64,000 nt of DNA. It comes from Anatilimnocola floriformis. GTDB lineage: Bacteria > Planctomycetota > Planctomycetia > Pirellulales > Pirellulaceae. Below the pieces are notes generated by a model, which saw only the letters and a program-made list of their open reading frames with translations, made no database searches and was not told where the DNA came from. A program made the position numbers and the translations under genes. Each line of letters opens with the position of its first letter. The first letter of the stretch is position 1. Location of the stretch: contig NZ_JAMLFW010000004.1 in the NCBI RefSeq assembly GCF_024256385.1, positions 62,001 to 126,000 on the forward strand, read 5' to 3'. Shown one piece after another: positions 21,082-30,742 of the stretch.

Positions 21082-22488
21082 TTAGGCTGCTGCGGTCTTT
21101 CGTTTCTTCTTCGGCTTCGGGTTCTTGGCAGGCTCGTACCCCTCGCAGGCGGCTTCAATCTTGAAGTGCTGCCGCAGATGGTCAATCGCCTCGTCGAGAA
21201 CGTCAGAATCCTTCTTGTTGTAAAAACGACCGGCGGTAGTTTTTGACGCATGGCCAAGAAACCATTGTGAAAGTCCCTCCCCGAACTTATTGGCAATCTG
21301 AGAGGAAGCCGTATGTCGCAGGTTGTGAATCTGCTTCTTTGTCTTGACCTTCTTCTTGTAGTTTCGCTGCCATGCTGCTCCGATTGCATCGCCACGGCTT
21401 CGCTTCTCTCTTGTGTCCTTCACGAGCGGCAAGCCGTTCCGATTGGTAAACAGCAACTCAGGATGGCTGCTCTTGCATTCTGCAATCGCAGCCACTGTTT
21501 CTGGCCAGAGTTTGTAAACCACGGTTGGGATGCGACTGCCTTTCTTCCCTTTCTGCCGCTTCACTCGTTTGTGCGTAATTCGGCCCTCGTCCAATTGGGT
21601 ATGCTTCAACGAGGACACGTCGATGGCTGTGAATCCGCAGTTTAGAAATAGCAAGTAAGCAGCCCGAGAGATTCCAGTAGCAGCCCCGAGAATCGAGCCA
21701 ACTTCATCAACCGTGAAGACGACGATTTCCTCGCTGTCGGCTGCGTGGCGATATTCAGGGCTTTTGAGATTACGGGGGAGTTCGCAAAGCCGTTCCCGCC
21801 AACACCACTCGATGAACTGCTTCACATCTTTCTGCCGAGTGACCTTTGTGATGTCCTTAAACTTGCACCCTGCCAATGCCACGAAGTACGCTTCCCAATC
21901 TGCCTCAGCAAGCGTCTTGATGTCCCGCTCGCCGCCGCAGACATCGGCAAAGTGGTTGAGGCTGTAGCCGAGATTGTCCACACGTCCGGCAGATGTCCCG
22001 ATTAATTTGAGGTCAAGGTAACGCTTGACAGTGGCAGCAATCGTGTTGACGGCCTTGGTAATCGCTGGCGCTGCGAGATTGGGCATGGACTGAATAAACG
22101 CCGCAATCTCTTTCTGAGCTTTCGTGGCGTTGAAATCAGTGTCATCGCTCGAACCGAAAATGACCTCCTCAATTTCGGCAGGCTCGAATCCCTTGCCGTT
22201 CGCTGACTCTGCCGACCATCGAACTTGAATTGAAACGCCGCTCGGTGCATTCGCCTTATCGAGCAACTTGATTGCTCCCTCGATCTTGCTCCACTTCGCA
22301 AGGGCTGCATCGTGGCTTTCCCAGTCATTCGCCGAGCCAGCGCCGAGATAGAAGTCGTGCTTGTCGCCAAGTTTCCGAATCTTGTTCAAGGACTGCTTGA
22401 GGTAGTCTTGAACTGCGGCGGTTACGGTGATTCGCTTACGCCATTGACCGTTCGCTGCGTTGAAAGTCAGATGCCGTTTGCGTGGCAT
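21082..22488 (-). CDS. int: Phage tyrosine integrase
   Basis: 468 aa. The C-terminal catalytic domain (about 255-440) has box II 'HNLRHTASS' with His388 and Arg391, 'LGHASKTT' with His413, and the nucleophile Tyr423 in 'GRFYNKK'. Box I reads 'NCGFTAIDVSSL' (283-294), with Thr at the position where the first catalytic Arg normally sits. Residues about 120-230 form the core-binding domain. The N-terminus 'RKRHLTFNAANGQWRKRI' could bind arm sites, and the C-terminus is Lys-rich. It lies about 170 bp from the attachment site, as expected for an integrase gene. Confidence 0.9.
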   Translation of the reverse strand: MPRKRHLTFNAANGQWRKRITVTAAVQDYLKQSLNKIRKLGDKHDFYLGAGSANDWESHDAALAKWSKIEGAIKLLDKANAPSGVSIQVRWSAESANGKGFEPAEIEEVIFGSSDDTDFNATKAQKEIAAFIQSMPNLAAPAITKAVNTIAATVKRYLDLKLIGTSAGRVDNLGYSLNHFADVCGGERDIKTLAEADWEAYFVALAGCKFKDITKVTRQKDVKQFIEWCWRERLCELPRNLKSPEYRHAADSEEIVVFTVDEVGSILGAATGISRAAYLLFLNCGFTAIDVSSLKHTQLDEGRITHKRVKRQKGKKGSRIPTVVYKLWPETVAAIAECKSSHPELLFTNRNGLPLVKDTREKRSRGDAIGAAWQRNYKKKVKTKKQIHNLRHTASSQIANKFGEGLSQWFLGHASKTTAGRFYNKKDSDVLDEAIDHLRQHFKIEAACEGYEPAKNPKPKKKRKTAAA

Positions 22489-22550
22489 GGGTTCGCTCCG
22501 GTAAGGGACTGGAAACGGGAGCGAGAAGCTTAGCGTGGTCGGTCGATCTG

Positions 22551-22608
22551 ACTACCCCCTGAAAACTACCCCCTGGGAAAGTTTTGGGGCTTTAGGGGGT
22601 AGTTTTTC
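22551..22608. repeat. Three ACTACCCCCT repeats next to the attachment site
   Basis: Direct copies at 22551-22560 and 22565-22574 and an inverted copy at about 22594-22603. The second and third form a 13-bp stem (AAAACTACCCCCT / AGGGGGTAGTTTT) followed by T on the plus strand. They may be integrase or excisionase arm sites, a terminator, or both. Confidence 0.5.
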
Positions 22609-22636
22609 GGTACGTAACTCCTTACGCTGCAAGGGA

Positions 22637-22684
22637 ACTCGAACCAGTCTCCCAACTTACACAGTGGATGTCGTGGGTTCGAGT
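22637..22684. repeat. Inverted repeat centred on the attachment core
   Basis: ACTCGAACC (22637-22645) and GGTTCGAGT (22676-22684) are exact inverse copies. The right copy is the T-arm of the tRNA; the left is phage-derived. Their centre falls inside the anticodon loop of the tRNA remnant. Confidence 0.55.
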
Positions 22685-22697
22685 CCCCCACCGCCCA
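22656..22697 (+). other. Prophage attachment site: 3' half of a tRNA-Val(UAC)
   Basis: From CTTACAC (an anticodon loop with anticodon TAC) onward the sequence reads as a tRNA 3' half: anticodon stem AGTGG, variable loop, T-arm with GGGTTCGAGTCCC, and acceptor strand ACCGCCC plus A73. One T-stem pair is mismatched. The sequence to the left is not a matching 5' half, so this is a truncated copy left by integration within the anticodon loop. The intact gene should lie at the other prophage end, beyond base 1. Confidence 0.75.
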
Positions 22698-22874
22698 TTC
22701 CTTAAGTCGATTAGCTGCAGGCGTTTGCGCGTTGCCAATCTTGGGCAGCTTGATCTTTGGGCAATCGCTTGGGCAGAAAAGAATTTTCACTTTTTTGAAT
22801 CGGGCAGCCGCAATTGCCCACTCAAACAAAAAGCGCCGCCTCAAATCGGGCAGAGATTGCAAGGTGAAAATGCA

Positions 22875-23219
22875 ATGAGCCAGATCATCGGAGCAGTACT
22901 CGCGCTCGAAACCGTAATCGTCGTCCAACTCGCATCGCTACCGACTGTGGGCGAGGGGGCGTTGCTCTGGACCGTCTTCGCGTTTGCCGCGAGCATCCCG
23001 CTGCTGTCGATGACAATGAGCCTAATGATGTATTTCGATAGAAAGGAAGTGCCTGATGAAGAACGCGGCCGCTTCTACATGGGCTCAATGGTTGCTGGCT
23101 GCTTCCTTGGACTCCTCGGACTCGTGACGCTTTTCTGGCACCTGAACCCAGCCGCTGGCTTTCTGTTCGGATGCCTCAGTCTCTGGGGGCTCTGGTGGAT
23201 TCCAGAGCAGTTTGATTAA
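22875..23219 (+). CDS. Small membrane protein, unknown function
   Basis: 114 aa from the ATG at 22875, with AAGGTG about 9 nt upstream; a longer frame opening inside the tRNA is spurious. Three or four hydrophobic helices: about 5-20, 27-50 ('LLWTVFAFAASIPLLSM'), 70-88 and 94-108. A charged loop 'DRKEVPDEERGRF' lies between. It is the first chromosomal gene after the prophage. No family recognised. Confidence 0.55.
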   Translation: MSQIIGAVLALETVIVVQLASLPTVGEGALLWTVFAFAASIPLLSMTMSLMMYFDRKEVPDEERGRFYMGSMVAGCFLGLLGLVTLFWHLNPAAGFLFGCLSLWGLWWIPEQFD

Positions 23220-23829
23220 TGGCTAAGCGTGGTGGGCTGCAATGCCTGGCTGGAGTAAAACGATCGAACCGCGGATCGGTCCACACCATGCCACCTAAGG
23301 TGGCTAATGCCACGAACAATGAAGCGCCCAGCAATTGAACTCGATCGTCATAAGGAAATCGGCAAGGGAAAAACCGCAGTGGCCCTTGGGCAGTGGTGGG
23401 AATTGCTCGTAGTTCATCAGCGGTGAAGTGCTGAATCGCCGGATCGACAACGCGCACCGTCGCGAATCAAGATTGCGGATCTGCTCGATCTGTCGCTCCT
23501 GCCAAAGAAACCGAAGGAAGGCACGAAAATGACGGAATGGTGTCGCGCTTGTAGTAGTCGCCGTGCTCGCTCTGAGTGACGTTTAAGAAGAACTCCCGGT
23601 ATCTCGACTCATTCACACGTTCAACCGCTGCCCCGTCTCCGATGAAGGCAACGAATCGGTCACTGATCGCTTGAGGTTGTCGAAGCGGCCGGCCCCGCGG
23701 TTGCCATCCGATTTTTTTAAGCGCGACGAATTGATCGCGCCAGTGACGGAGAAGATTTGTTTTCGGCGACAATTTGAAGCTCATGCCATCCTCGAGAAAG
23801 TGCCCGGACAGCTGGCTGATCTCGGTCGC
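23220..23829. other. Low-information region between membrane protein and histidine kinase
   Basis: It holds a 15-bp palindrome GCCACCTAAGGTGGC near 23288 and a weak leftward frame at 23467-23784 (105 aa, begins MSFKLSPKTNLL). That frame is globular-looking in its first 80 residues but has no family match I recognise. I cannot call a confident gene here. Confidence 0.35.
23467..23784 (-). CDS. Hypothetical protein (weakly supported)
   Basis: A 105-aa frame from an ATG at 23784. Composition is balanced, with 'HWRDQFVALKKIGWQP' and 'RFVAFIGDGAAVERV'. No ribosome binding site, no recognised family, and it ends 43 bp before the kinase stop. It may be a degraded gene near the phage insertion point. 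Confidence 0.3.
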   Translation of the reverse strand: MSFKLSPKTNLLRHWRDQFVALKKIGWQPRGRPLRQPQAISDRFVAFIGDGAAVERVNESRYREFFLNVTQSEHGDYYKRDTIPSFSCLPSVSLAGATDRADPQS

Positions 23830-26800
23830 TCAGCTGTGCTTCTTTTGCTGGAACGCCGTCAGCAACTTCATGAGTTCGCGCGGATCCACCGGTTTGACCA
23901 AGTGGTAGTCGAAGCCGGCTTCCTGCGAGCGACGGCGATCTTCATCCTGTCCCCAGCCAGTGACCGCGATGAGAATCGGCGTTTTCCCCCAAGGTTGCGC
24001 GCGAATCTGGCGGCAAGCTTCGAAGCCATTCAACTTCGGCAGGCCGATATCAAACAGAATGACGTCGGGGCGATATTGCCCGGCCAGACGGACGCCTTCT
24101 TCCCCGTCGTAAGCGGTGCGCGTCTCGTTACCGATGAACTTCAGCATGAGCGACAGGCTATCGGCGCCGTCGCGGTTATCGTCGACGACTAATATCCGCA
24201 GCGAAGTCTTGGGAACCGCAGTCTCATTTCTCGCGTGACTTCCGGGCTGAGCACTGGTGGTGGCGAGTGGTAAGTGAACTGTGAAATCCGAACCCTGGCC
24301 GAGCCCTACGCTCGCGGCGGCGACACTGCCGCCGTGCATTTCGACCAGACGTTTGACCAGTGTTAGTCCGATGCCAAGTCCGCCTTGCGAACGTTCCAAT
24401 GACCGATCGACCTGGGCAAACATGTCAAAAATATGCGGCAGCTGATCGGCGGCGATGCCGATTCCGGTGTCGCGCACTTGCACGACTACAGTGCTATCGC
24501 GTTGCTCAACCGTGAGTGAGATCTGGCCGCCAGGTTCACTGTACTTGGCAGAGTTGTTCAGCAGATTGGCAAAGACCTGAGCCAAGCGCGTGACATCGGC
24601 ATCGATCATCACGGGTTCAGGCGGCAGCTTGACGCTCAGCGCGTGTCCCATTTTATCGATGAGCGGACGGCTCGTTTCAACGGCGTTGTTGATGATCAGT
24701 GACAGAGGAACTTTTTCGCGGCGCAAGTCTACTTTGCCGCGCGTAATGCGACTCACATCCATGAGGTCGTCGACGAGCCGCACCATCTGCGCCAACTGTC
24801 GCTCCATCAGATTTTGCGCATGGTCTAGCGTTTCTGGATCGCTCGAGAGTCGCAGCAACTGCAAGGCGTTGCGGAGCGGCGCTAGCGGATTGCGCAGCTC
24901 ATGAGCAAGCGTCGCCAGAAACTCATCCTTGCGATGACCGGCTTCCGACAGTGCGGCTGCCACTCTTCGTAGCTCGGCTTCGGCATTCTTTTGTTCGGTG
25001 ACATCGAGCGTCACGCCGTCGAAGCGGATGGGGCCGCCGTTCGGCGCATAAGTTGTACGCCCGATTGCGCGGATCCACTTCTCATCTTCACCGCTGTCGG
25101 AGACGGTCCGATAGAAGACATCGTAAGCAGATCGTTCCAGGATGCTGCGCTCGATCGCAGATTGTGTTGGTGCGCGATCGTCGGGATTCATCCGCTCATA
25201 AAAGGTTTCAATCGTGACGTGCGCGTCCGGTGGCAGATGAAAGTGAGCTTTTACTCGTTCGTCCCAGCGCAACACGTCAAAGGGCAGATCGCAGTACCAG
25301 AATCCGACGCCGCTCGACCGGCGTACGAAATTGAAACGCTCCTCGGCCGCTTTGAGTGCTGCCTCAGCTTGTTTGCGTTCCGTCAGATCGAGCATCGAAC
25401 CGACCATGCGGATCGGCTGACCTTCGTGCCGGACGATCTGTCCACGGTCAAAAACTTCGGCATAGCTGCCATCCGCGCGCTGGTAGCGATATTCGTTCTG
25501 CCAGAACTCGGCGCCGCGATCGATGGCGTGGTGGATGTCGTCGGAAATCCGATCGCGATCGTCAGGGTGAATGTTCTGAATCCACCAGCCAGCGTCGGCG
25601 CCAACATCGGCAGTTGCATAGCCAAAAACGCGGCGGACCCCTTCGTTCCACACCACGCCGTTGGTCACCAGATCCCAATCCCAAATCGCGTCGTTGGCAG
25701 CCTGTCCGACTAGTCGATATCGCATTTCGCTGTCGTTGAGCGCCTTCTCGACCGCCCGCCGCTCGGTGACATCGCGAAACACCAAGACACAGCCGATCAT
25801 GTCACCTTGTTTGGAGCGAATCGGTGCTGCACTGTCATCGATCGGGTGCTCGGTGCCATCCTTTGCAATCAGCACCGTGTGATTCGCGAGCCCAACAATC
25901 ACGCCCTCGCGCAGTGCACGGGTGGCGGGGTTTTCGACCGTTCGCCGCGTGGTTTCGTTGACGATTCGAAAGACTTCTTCCAGCGGCTTGCCTTGGGCAT
26001 CGCTGGTCGTCCAGCCAGTGAGCGACTCCGCCACGGCGTTCATGTTCGTGATTCTGCCAGCCGTATCAGTGGCGAGTACCGCATCGCCGATGCTCGCCAG
26101 CGTCACGGCTAAGCGTTCGCGATCTTCATCAATCACACGCGAGTTCTCTTCGGCCATGCGGCGAGCCGTCGCTTCTTCGACCAGTTGTCGAGCGTTTTCC
26201 TCCGATCGCTTCCGCTCCGTCATGTCGCGGGTGATTTTGGAGTAGCCCAGCAAGTTGGCCGCCTCGTCGCGCAGGGCAGTAATGACAACATTGGCCCAGA
26301 ATTGCGAGCCATCTTTCCGCACTCGCCAGCCTTCGTCTTCGAACCGTCCCTCGGCAGCGGCCACCGTCAATTCGTATTCTGGCCAGCGGCGATCAATAGC
26401 TTCCTGCGGGTAAAATTTGGTGAAGTGTTTGCCGATGATTTCGTCCGCCTGGTAGCCCTTGAGACGTTCGGCGCCCGCATTCCAGCTGGCAACGCAGCCA
26501 TTCGCATCGAGCAAGAAAATGGCGTACTCCGAAGTGCCGTGAACGAGTAGCCGTAGTTGCCTTGCCTCACGCATCGCCTGCTGCTTGTCGCGAAACAGGT
26601 CGACGAAGCCACGCACCTTGGCTTGGATTGCCGCGGGGAGAATCGGCTTGACTAAAAAATCGGCAGCTCCCAGCGCATAGCCGCGCTCCAACTGCGCTCG
26701 TTCGATGTCACCAGCAGTGATAAATAGGATGGGTGCCGTACGCGACCGCGACGTTTTACGGAGCGCTTCCGCCGTCTCGTAGCCGGTCATCCCAGGCAAT

Positions 26801-27003
26801 GAAACATCGAGCAGAATCACCGCGAATTCTTCGGACTGTGCGAGTTTGACCGCTGCTTCGCCGGAGGTGACTTCCACCAAATTCTGATTGTCGTTTTCTA
26901 ATAAGCCTCGTAAAGCGAGCAAATTGGCTGGATCAGAGTCCACCAAGAGAATCTTCACTGGCTGCTGGCTCAGAAACGGTGAAAAAGTCAGCTGGTCCGC
27001 CAT
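23830..27003 (-). CDS. Hybrid sensor histidine kinase (REC-PAS4-HisKA-HATPase-REC)
   Basis: 1057 aa from the ATG at 27003 ([10 protein letters not shown]); a longer frame to 27333 lacks domain content. An N-terminal receiver (about 15-135) has phospho-acceptor Asp in 'VILLDVS'. Four PAS/PAC units follow (about 150-265, 300-415, 425-550, 560-680). HisKA has the phosphorylated His in '[11 protein letters not shown]' (about 705). The ATPase has '[14 protein letters not shown]', 'DTGIGIA' and '[19 protein letters not shown]'. The C-terminal receiver has '[15 protein letters not shown]'. There is no transmembrane segment, so it should be a cytosolic sensor. No partner regulator is adjacent. Confidence 0.9.
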   Translation of the reverse strand: MADQLTFSPFLSQQPVKILLVDSDPANLLALRGLLENDNQNLVEVTSGEAAVKLAQSEEFAVILLDVSLPGMTGYETAEALRKTSRSRTAPILFITAGDIERAQLERGYALGAADFLVKPILPAAIQAKVRGFVDLFRDKQQAMREARQLRLLVHGTSEYAIFLLDANGCVASWNAGAERLKGYQADEIIGKHFTKFYPQEAIDRRWPEYELTVAAAEGRFEDEGWRVRKDGSQFWANVVITALRDEAANLLGYSKITRDMTERKRSEENARQLVEEATARRMAEENSRVIDEDRERLAVTLASIGDAVLATDTAGRITNMNAVAESLTGWTTSDAQGKPLEEVFRIVNETTRRTVENPATRALREGVIVGLANHTVLIAKDGTEHPIDDSAAPIRSKQGDMIGCVLVFRDVTERRAVEKALNDSEMRYRLVGQAANDAIWDWDLVTNGVVWNEGVRRVFGYATADVGADAGWWIQNIHPDDRDRISDDIHHAIDRGAEFWQNEYRYQRADGSYAEVFDRGQIVRHEGQPIRMVGSMLDLTERKQAEAALKAAEERFNFVRRSSGVGFWYCDLPFDVLRWDERVKAHFHLPPDAHVTIETFYERMNPDDRAPTQSAIERSILERSAYDVFYRTVSDSGEDEKWIRAIGRTTYAPNGGPIRFDGVTLDVTEQKNAEAELRRVAAALSEAGHRKDEFLATLAHELRNPLAPLRNALQLLRLSSDPETLDHAQNLMERQLAQMVRLVDDLMDVSRITRGKVDLRREKVPLSLIINNAVETSRPLIDKMGHALSVKLPPEPVMIDADVTRLAQVFANLLNNSAKYSEPGGQISLTVEQRDSTVVVQVRDTGIGIAADQLPHIFDMFAQVDRSLERSQGGLGIGLTLVKRLVEMHGGSVAAASVGLGQGSDFTVHLPLATTSAQPGSHARNETAVPKTSLRILVVDDNRDGADSLSLMLKFIGNETRTAYDGEEGVRLAGQYRPDVILFDIGLPKLNGFEACRQIRAQPWGKTPILIAVTGWGQDEDRRRSQEAGFDYHLVKPVDPRELMKLLTAFQQKKHS

Positions 27004-28157
27004 GTGTTTCTTTGAAAACGAGAACTTTATGAATCGCCGCGCAAAATTGTTGCGTGTGATTTTACCGGCAACAGAGTTGAAGCGGTCAGGCCTTCTGGCG
27101 CTGTTGGTCCACCGCAATTGAGACGGTGCAAAATAGGAAGGGACTTGCCGCGAGCAATTCGGGTGCCATCTGTCGTACGGTCTATTGGAATCGACGAATG
27201 CGAAAATTTTGTAGGGATGCTGCTGTGCAAGGTCGCCCACAAATTGCAGCGAGGTCGTTTTGTCGGGCCAGTGTTGACCGCACAGCGACCACGTTGCTGT
27301 CACGCTAACGGTATTGCACGAGCAAAATCGCACATACGGTAATTTGCAGGCCGATGCCTAGGGGAGCAAGCTCTTTCACAAGGTTCTGCCTCGTGACGAT
27401 GTCAGTTCAGCAAATGACTTGACGAAGAGCTTACTCGCGGCATGCTCAACTTGGCCGATCTGAAATTTCGGCACCAATCACGGACGCACTAAGTGTCTAC
27501 CGACCCATTGAGGACGGCGATTCCAAATCACGCTCCTCGTGCGGAGAGCGAATCGATTTCAACCGCGACGGCTGATTGCCGGTCGGTGGCGCGCGAGAGC
27601 AGAGTCTCATTTCAAGACGCAGTATCGAAATAAGAATAGGTGACCGGCCTGATGGAGGGTGACTTTGCAGAGGTCCGAATCGTGAAGCGGATGACGCTGC
27701 AATTTATCTGCGAGGAATGCGGCCTTTATTGCGGCAATGTGCATTGTTGGCACCTTCAAAGACTCGCTGGCATGCGGGCTGCAATTGCTGGCGTCGTTAA
27801 GTCGCCCCCAACTCCCCGAGACACAACTGGAGCAATTATGGGCACCAGCATCATCACCGCCACGACGTTCACTTTTGCCACGATCATTGATGTGCGGCCG
27901 CAAGCGAGTTCGACGCCAGTCGCTCTGGCTGTCGAAGAAGTCGAGAGTGAAATTCCAGCTTGCGCTTTGAACTCGATCCCGCGCTGTGGATGGACCGCGC
28001 GAAAGCATTGCGGTCGTAGCAACGTGCATAAATAAACGCAGAAAGAAGCCTGCTGCGGTTCACTGCAAATTTAGTCGCTAGCGCGAACCCGAAATGAGTG
28101 TGCGGGTACATTGTCTTTGAGCAGGGACAATCCGCACCTCTTCTGAAAACGAGTGAT
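27004..28157. other. 1.15-kb stretch without a convincing gene
   Basis: The open frames here (for example 27607-28029 leftward, 27640-28035 rightward) overlap one another, have biased composition and match nothing I know. It contains a 12-bp imperfect inverted repeat GAGCAAGCTCTT (about 27364) / AAGAGCTTACTC (about 27426). It should contain promoters for the kinase and the transporter. It may include remains of decayed genes. Confidence 0.45.
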
Positions 28158-29384
28158 ATGTCGCGCGCAGGTGAAGTTAGTCTGGAAGCGAGTCGATCAG
28201 GCGTTCATACAACAGCGGTGACTAACACTGCCTTTGCAATCTTGGTGGCCCTTAGCGTATCGCATTTGCTCAACGATACGATTCAGTCGTTGATTGCCGC
28301 CGTTTATCCGCTTCTCAAGGAAAACTACAAGCTGTCGTTTACGCAGATCGGCTTGATCACGCTGGCCTTTCAATTGACAGCGTCGGTGCTGCAGCCGCTC
28401 GTGGGCATGTATACCGACCGGCGACCATTGCCGTTTTCGCTGGCGACGGGTATGGGGATCTCGCTCAGTGGTTTGCTGTTGCTTTCGGTGGCTGGCAGCT
28501 TTCCTGTCATCGTGTTGGCCGCCGCGCTCATCGGCATGGGTTCAGCGATCTTTCATCCCGAAGCATCGCGCATGGCGCGGTTGGCTTCGGGAGGTCGCCA
28601 TGGATTGGCTCAATCGTTGTTTCAAGTCGGAGGCAACGCCGGCTCGGCCCTGGGGCCTTTGTTGGCAGCATTCATCGTCGTTCCTTGGGGGCAGGCGAGC
28701 CTGAGCGTCTTTTCGATCGCTGCCGTTATCGGCATGGTGATTCTGGTGCGTGTGGGGCTGTGGTACTTCAATCATCTGTCGAAGCCGGCGCAGAAGAAGA
28801 CGACTAAGGTTTCACCGGTCTCGCGCAACCAGGCAATTTTGGCGATCGCGATTTTGCTGTGCCTGATTTTTTCGAAGTACTTTTACCTGGCCAGCCTGAG
28901 TAGTTATTACACGCTTTATCTGATCGATACCTTCGGCGTCTCGGTGCCGAGCGCGCAGATTCGTTTGTTCGTGTTTCTCGGCGCGGTGGCTCTCGGCACA
29001 TTCATCGGCGGCCCCATCGGCGATCGACTGGGCTTCAAAGCCGTGATCTGGGGATCGATCCTCGGCGTGCTGCCATTCACACTCGCGCTGCCGCATGCCA
29101 ATTTGTTTTGGACCACGATTCTGACGGTGCCGATCGGCTTGATTCTCGCTTCGGCGTTTTCGGCGATCATGGTCTACGCCCAAGAACTGCTGCCGAGTCG
29201 CGTCGGCATGGTGGCCGGGCTATTCTTCGGTTTTGCCTTCGGCATGGGTGGCGTGGGAGCTGCGGTGCTCGGTTGGCTCGCCGATCAAACCAGCATCAGC
29301 TACGTCTACAACTTGTGCGCGTTCCTACCGATGATTGGTTTGCTTACCGCGTTTTTGCCGAACTTGCATCACAAAGTCGCGTAG
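28158..29384 (+). CDS. MFS transporter of the fosmidomycin-resistance (Fsr) type
   Basis: 408 aa from an ATG at 28158 (an ATG at 28098 is also open and would add 20 residues). About 12 transmembrane helices. The family pattern includes 'LSVSHLLNDTIQSLIAAVYPLLK' near the start, 'PLVGMYTDRRP' in the first cytoplasmic loop, 'GSAIFHPEASRMARLASGGRHGLAQSLFQVGG' split across helix 4-5, and 'GGPIGDRLGFK' in the second half. A proton-driven efflux pump for small molecules is likely; the substrate is unknown. A monocistronic gene. Confidence 0.85.
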   Translation: MSRAGEVSLEASRSGVHTTAVTNTAFAILVALSVSHLLNDTIQSLIAAVYPLLKENYKLSFTQIGLITLAFQLTASVLQPLVGMYTDRRPLPFSLATGMGISLSGLLLLSVAGSFPVIVLAAALIGMGSAIFHPEASRMARLASGGRHGLAQSLFQVGGNAGSALGPLLAAFIVVPWGQASLSVFSIAAVIGMVILVRVGLWYFNHLSKPAQKKTTKVSPVSRNQAILAIAILLCLIFSKYFYLASLSSYYTLYLIDTFGVSVPSAQIRLFVFLGAVALGTFIGGPIGDRLGFKAVIWGSILGVLPFTLALPHANLFWTTILTVPIGLILASAFSAIMVYAQELLPSRVGMVAGLFFGFAFGMGGVGAAVLGWLADQTSISYVYNLCAFLPMIGLLTAFLPNLHHKVA

Positions 29385-29419
29385 CTGCGGCGAGAACTTT
29401 TTTGCGTCTGCGATGAAGT

Positions 29420-30508
29420 TCATTTGTCAGCGCTGGGACTACTTTGTTCCATGCTGCGCGCGGTTCGCTCGAATTCATGCACCATCTTGCGCGGATTGGG
29501 AAAGGTCAGCTCTCCGCGCACGAATTGCGTTCTGCCATCGACGATGATGCGCACTTCATAAGCAGTCGGATCCGGATCGCCGTGCGGGCAGAAGTGATTC
29601 ACAAAGACTTGATACTTACCCAATGGCGCGTTCCCTTTGCCCCAGTAAATGTTTTCGACCGGCTCGCGCGTGGTCGCCGCAGTGCTGTTCATGTCGACAT
29701 CGAGTTCGCCTTGGCAGCGCGACTTTCGATAGCCGAAGAAGATCGTTTCCCCCTTAGGCGTGATCACACTCAGGTCCAGATCGTTGACGTTGTTCCAGAT
29801 CAACGAAATCTGCACGTCCCCCTTCTTGGCTCGGGCTCGGCTGAGTCGCTGCGTGAATTTTTGTTTCAGGTCGCTGTTGCCGAGTCCGAAGCCGCTCCCC
29901 ATGCCGGTGGCGCCAGGCAGCGGCGTGAGGAGTTGTCCTCTGCCGGTCGGCGAGAATCCAGAACTGGCCATCGACTGCAGTGGGTTCGAAAAGTTCGCGG
30001 CGTCGGTTTCGAAAACGGTCTTCGGCATGAACTCGACGCCCTCTTCGGCGAAGGCCTGGCCAGCATCGATTAGATTGCCGGGCTGTTCGGCCAACTCGAT
30101 GAGATTCTGAGTGGCATTAGGATCTTGAGCGGCAGTTGTCAGAGAGTCTTCGCCGCGAGCGTTTTCGTCTCCGAGTGGCACAATTTCAAGGGTCTCGGCA
30201 GGCTCGCCGTACGAAGGTGTAAACACGAACTCCGTCGGCGCTTTAATCGGGGGCAGGTAGCTTCCAAGGACGATTGCCAGCACCAGCAGCACGGTCAGAT
30301 GGGCTACCACACTGCCAGCAAAGCAGATTTGCTGCCGGGTCGCTGCCTCGGCCGCTTCGCGCTGATCTCGCTCGATCTCTTCGGGGGACTTATCATCACC
30401 GCCTGGCGCAAGGCTCTGGACAGCAACAAGTTGCGGCTTGTCGCCGGCCGGTGTCGACTGAGTTTCGCTGACGCCAGAAAGACGCAACCACCACGATCGC
30501 AACCCCAT
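29420..30508 (-). CDS. Membrane-anchored protein with YfaP-like (DUF2135) domain
   Basis: 362 aa. A charged N-terminal cytoplasmic part (1-60) precedes one transmembrane helix (about 64-86, 'SVVAHLTVLLVLAIVLGSYL') and a low-complexity periplasmic linker. From about 235 there is a YfaP/DUF2135 domain: 'GDVQISLIWNNVNDLDLSVITP', 'CQGELDVDMN', 'PVENIYWGKGNAPLGKYQVFVNHF' and 'YEVRIIVDGR'. This beta-sandwich is often found in secreted or surface proteins; biochemical role unknown. It points toward the Fsr-like gene (convergent, 35-nt gap). Confidence 0.7.
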   Translation of the reverse strand: MGLRSWWLRLSGVSETQSTPAGDKPQLVAVQSLAPGGDDKSPEEIERDQREAAEAATRQQICFAGSVVAHLTVLLVLAIVLGSYLPPIKAPTEFVFTPSYGEPAETLEIVPLGDENARGEDSLTTAAQDPNATQNLIELAEQPGNLIDAGQAFAEEGVEFMPKTVFETDAANFSNPLQSMASSGFSPTGRGQLLTPLPGATGMGSGFGLGNSDLKQKFTQRLSRARAKKGDVQISLIWNNVNDLDLSVITPKGETIFFGYRKSRCQGELDVDMNSTAATTREPVENIYWGKGNAPLGKYQVFVNHFCPHGDPDPTAYEVRIIVDGRTQFVRGELTFPNPRKMVHEFERTARSMEQSSPSADK

Positions 30509-30742
30509 ACGCGCGGTCTCCGCCAGTAAGTAGCCACACCCCGCGACCGTAGATTCAACGATTGCGAGGTATTACGTCACTAGCCTGGCGCGCCAGCGTA
30601 GAAATCTTCTTATTGATACTTCGGAACGCGCGAGAAGATATATTCCCCAATTCACTCCCAAACGGACAGCCAAGCAGATCTGGCTTGGGGCGAATAGGAT
30701 TTAAGCGTTAAATCACCACAACCAGCCCGTTTCACCACGCTG

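Noticed and set aside
22566-22928. Leftward 120-aa frame containing GDSNPRHPLC
   Set aside because: This peptide is the well-known false translation of the antisense strand of a tRNA 3' half. It marks the attachment site, not a protein.
23176-23457. Leftward 93-aa frame after the first chromosomal membrane protein
   Set aside because: It overlaps that gene's 3' end antisense and lacks a start context. It resembles recurring non-coding sequence more than a protein.
27004-27333. N-terminal extension of the hybrid kinase
   Set aside because: The extra 110 residues have no domain character, and the receiver domain begins properly after the ATG at 27003.
27607-28111. Overlapping frames of 75-140 aa on both strands before the Fsr-like gene
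   Set aside because: They exclude one another, have odd composition and lack ribosome binding sites.
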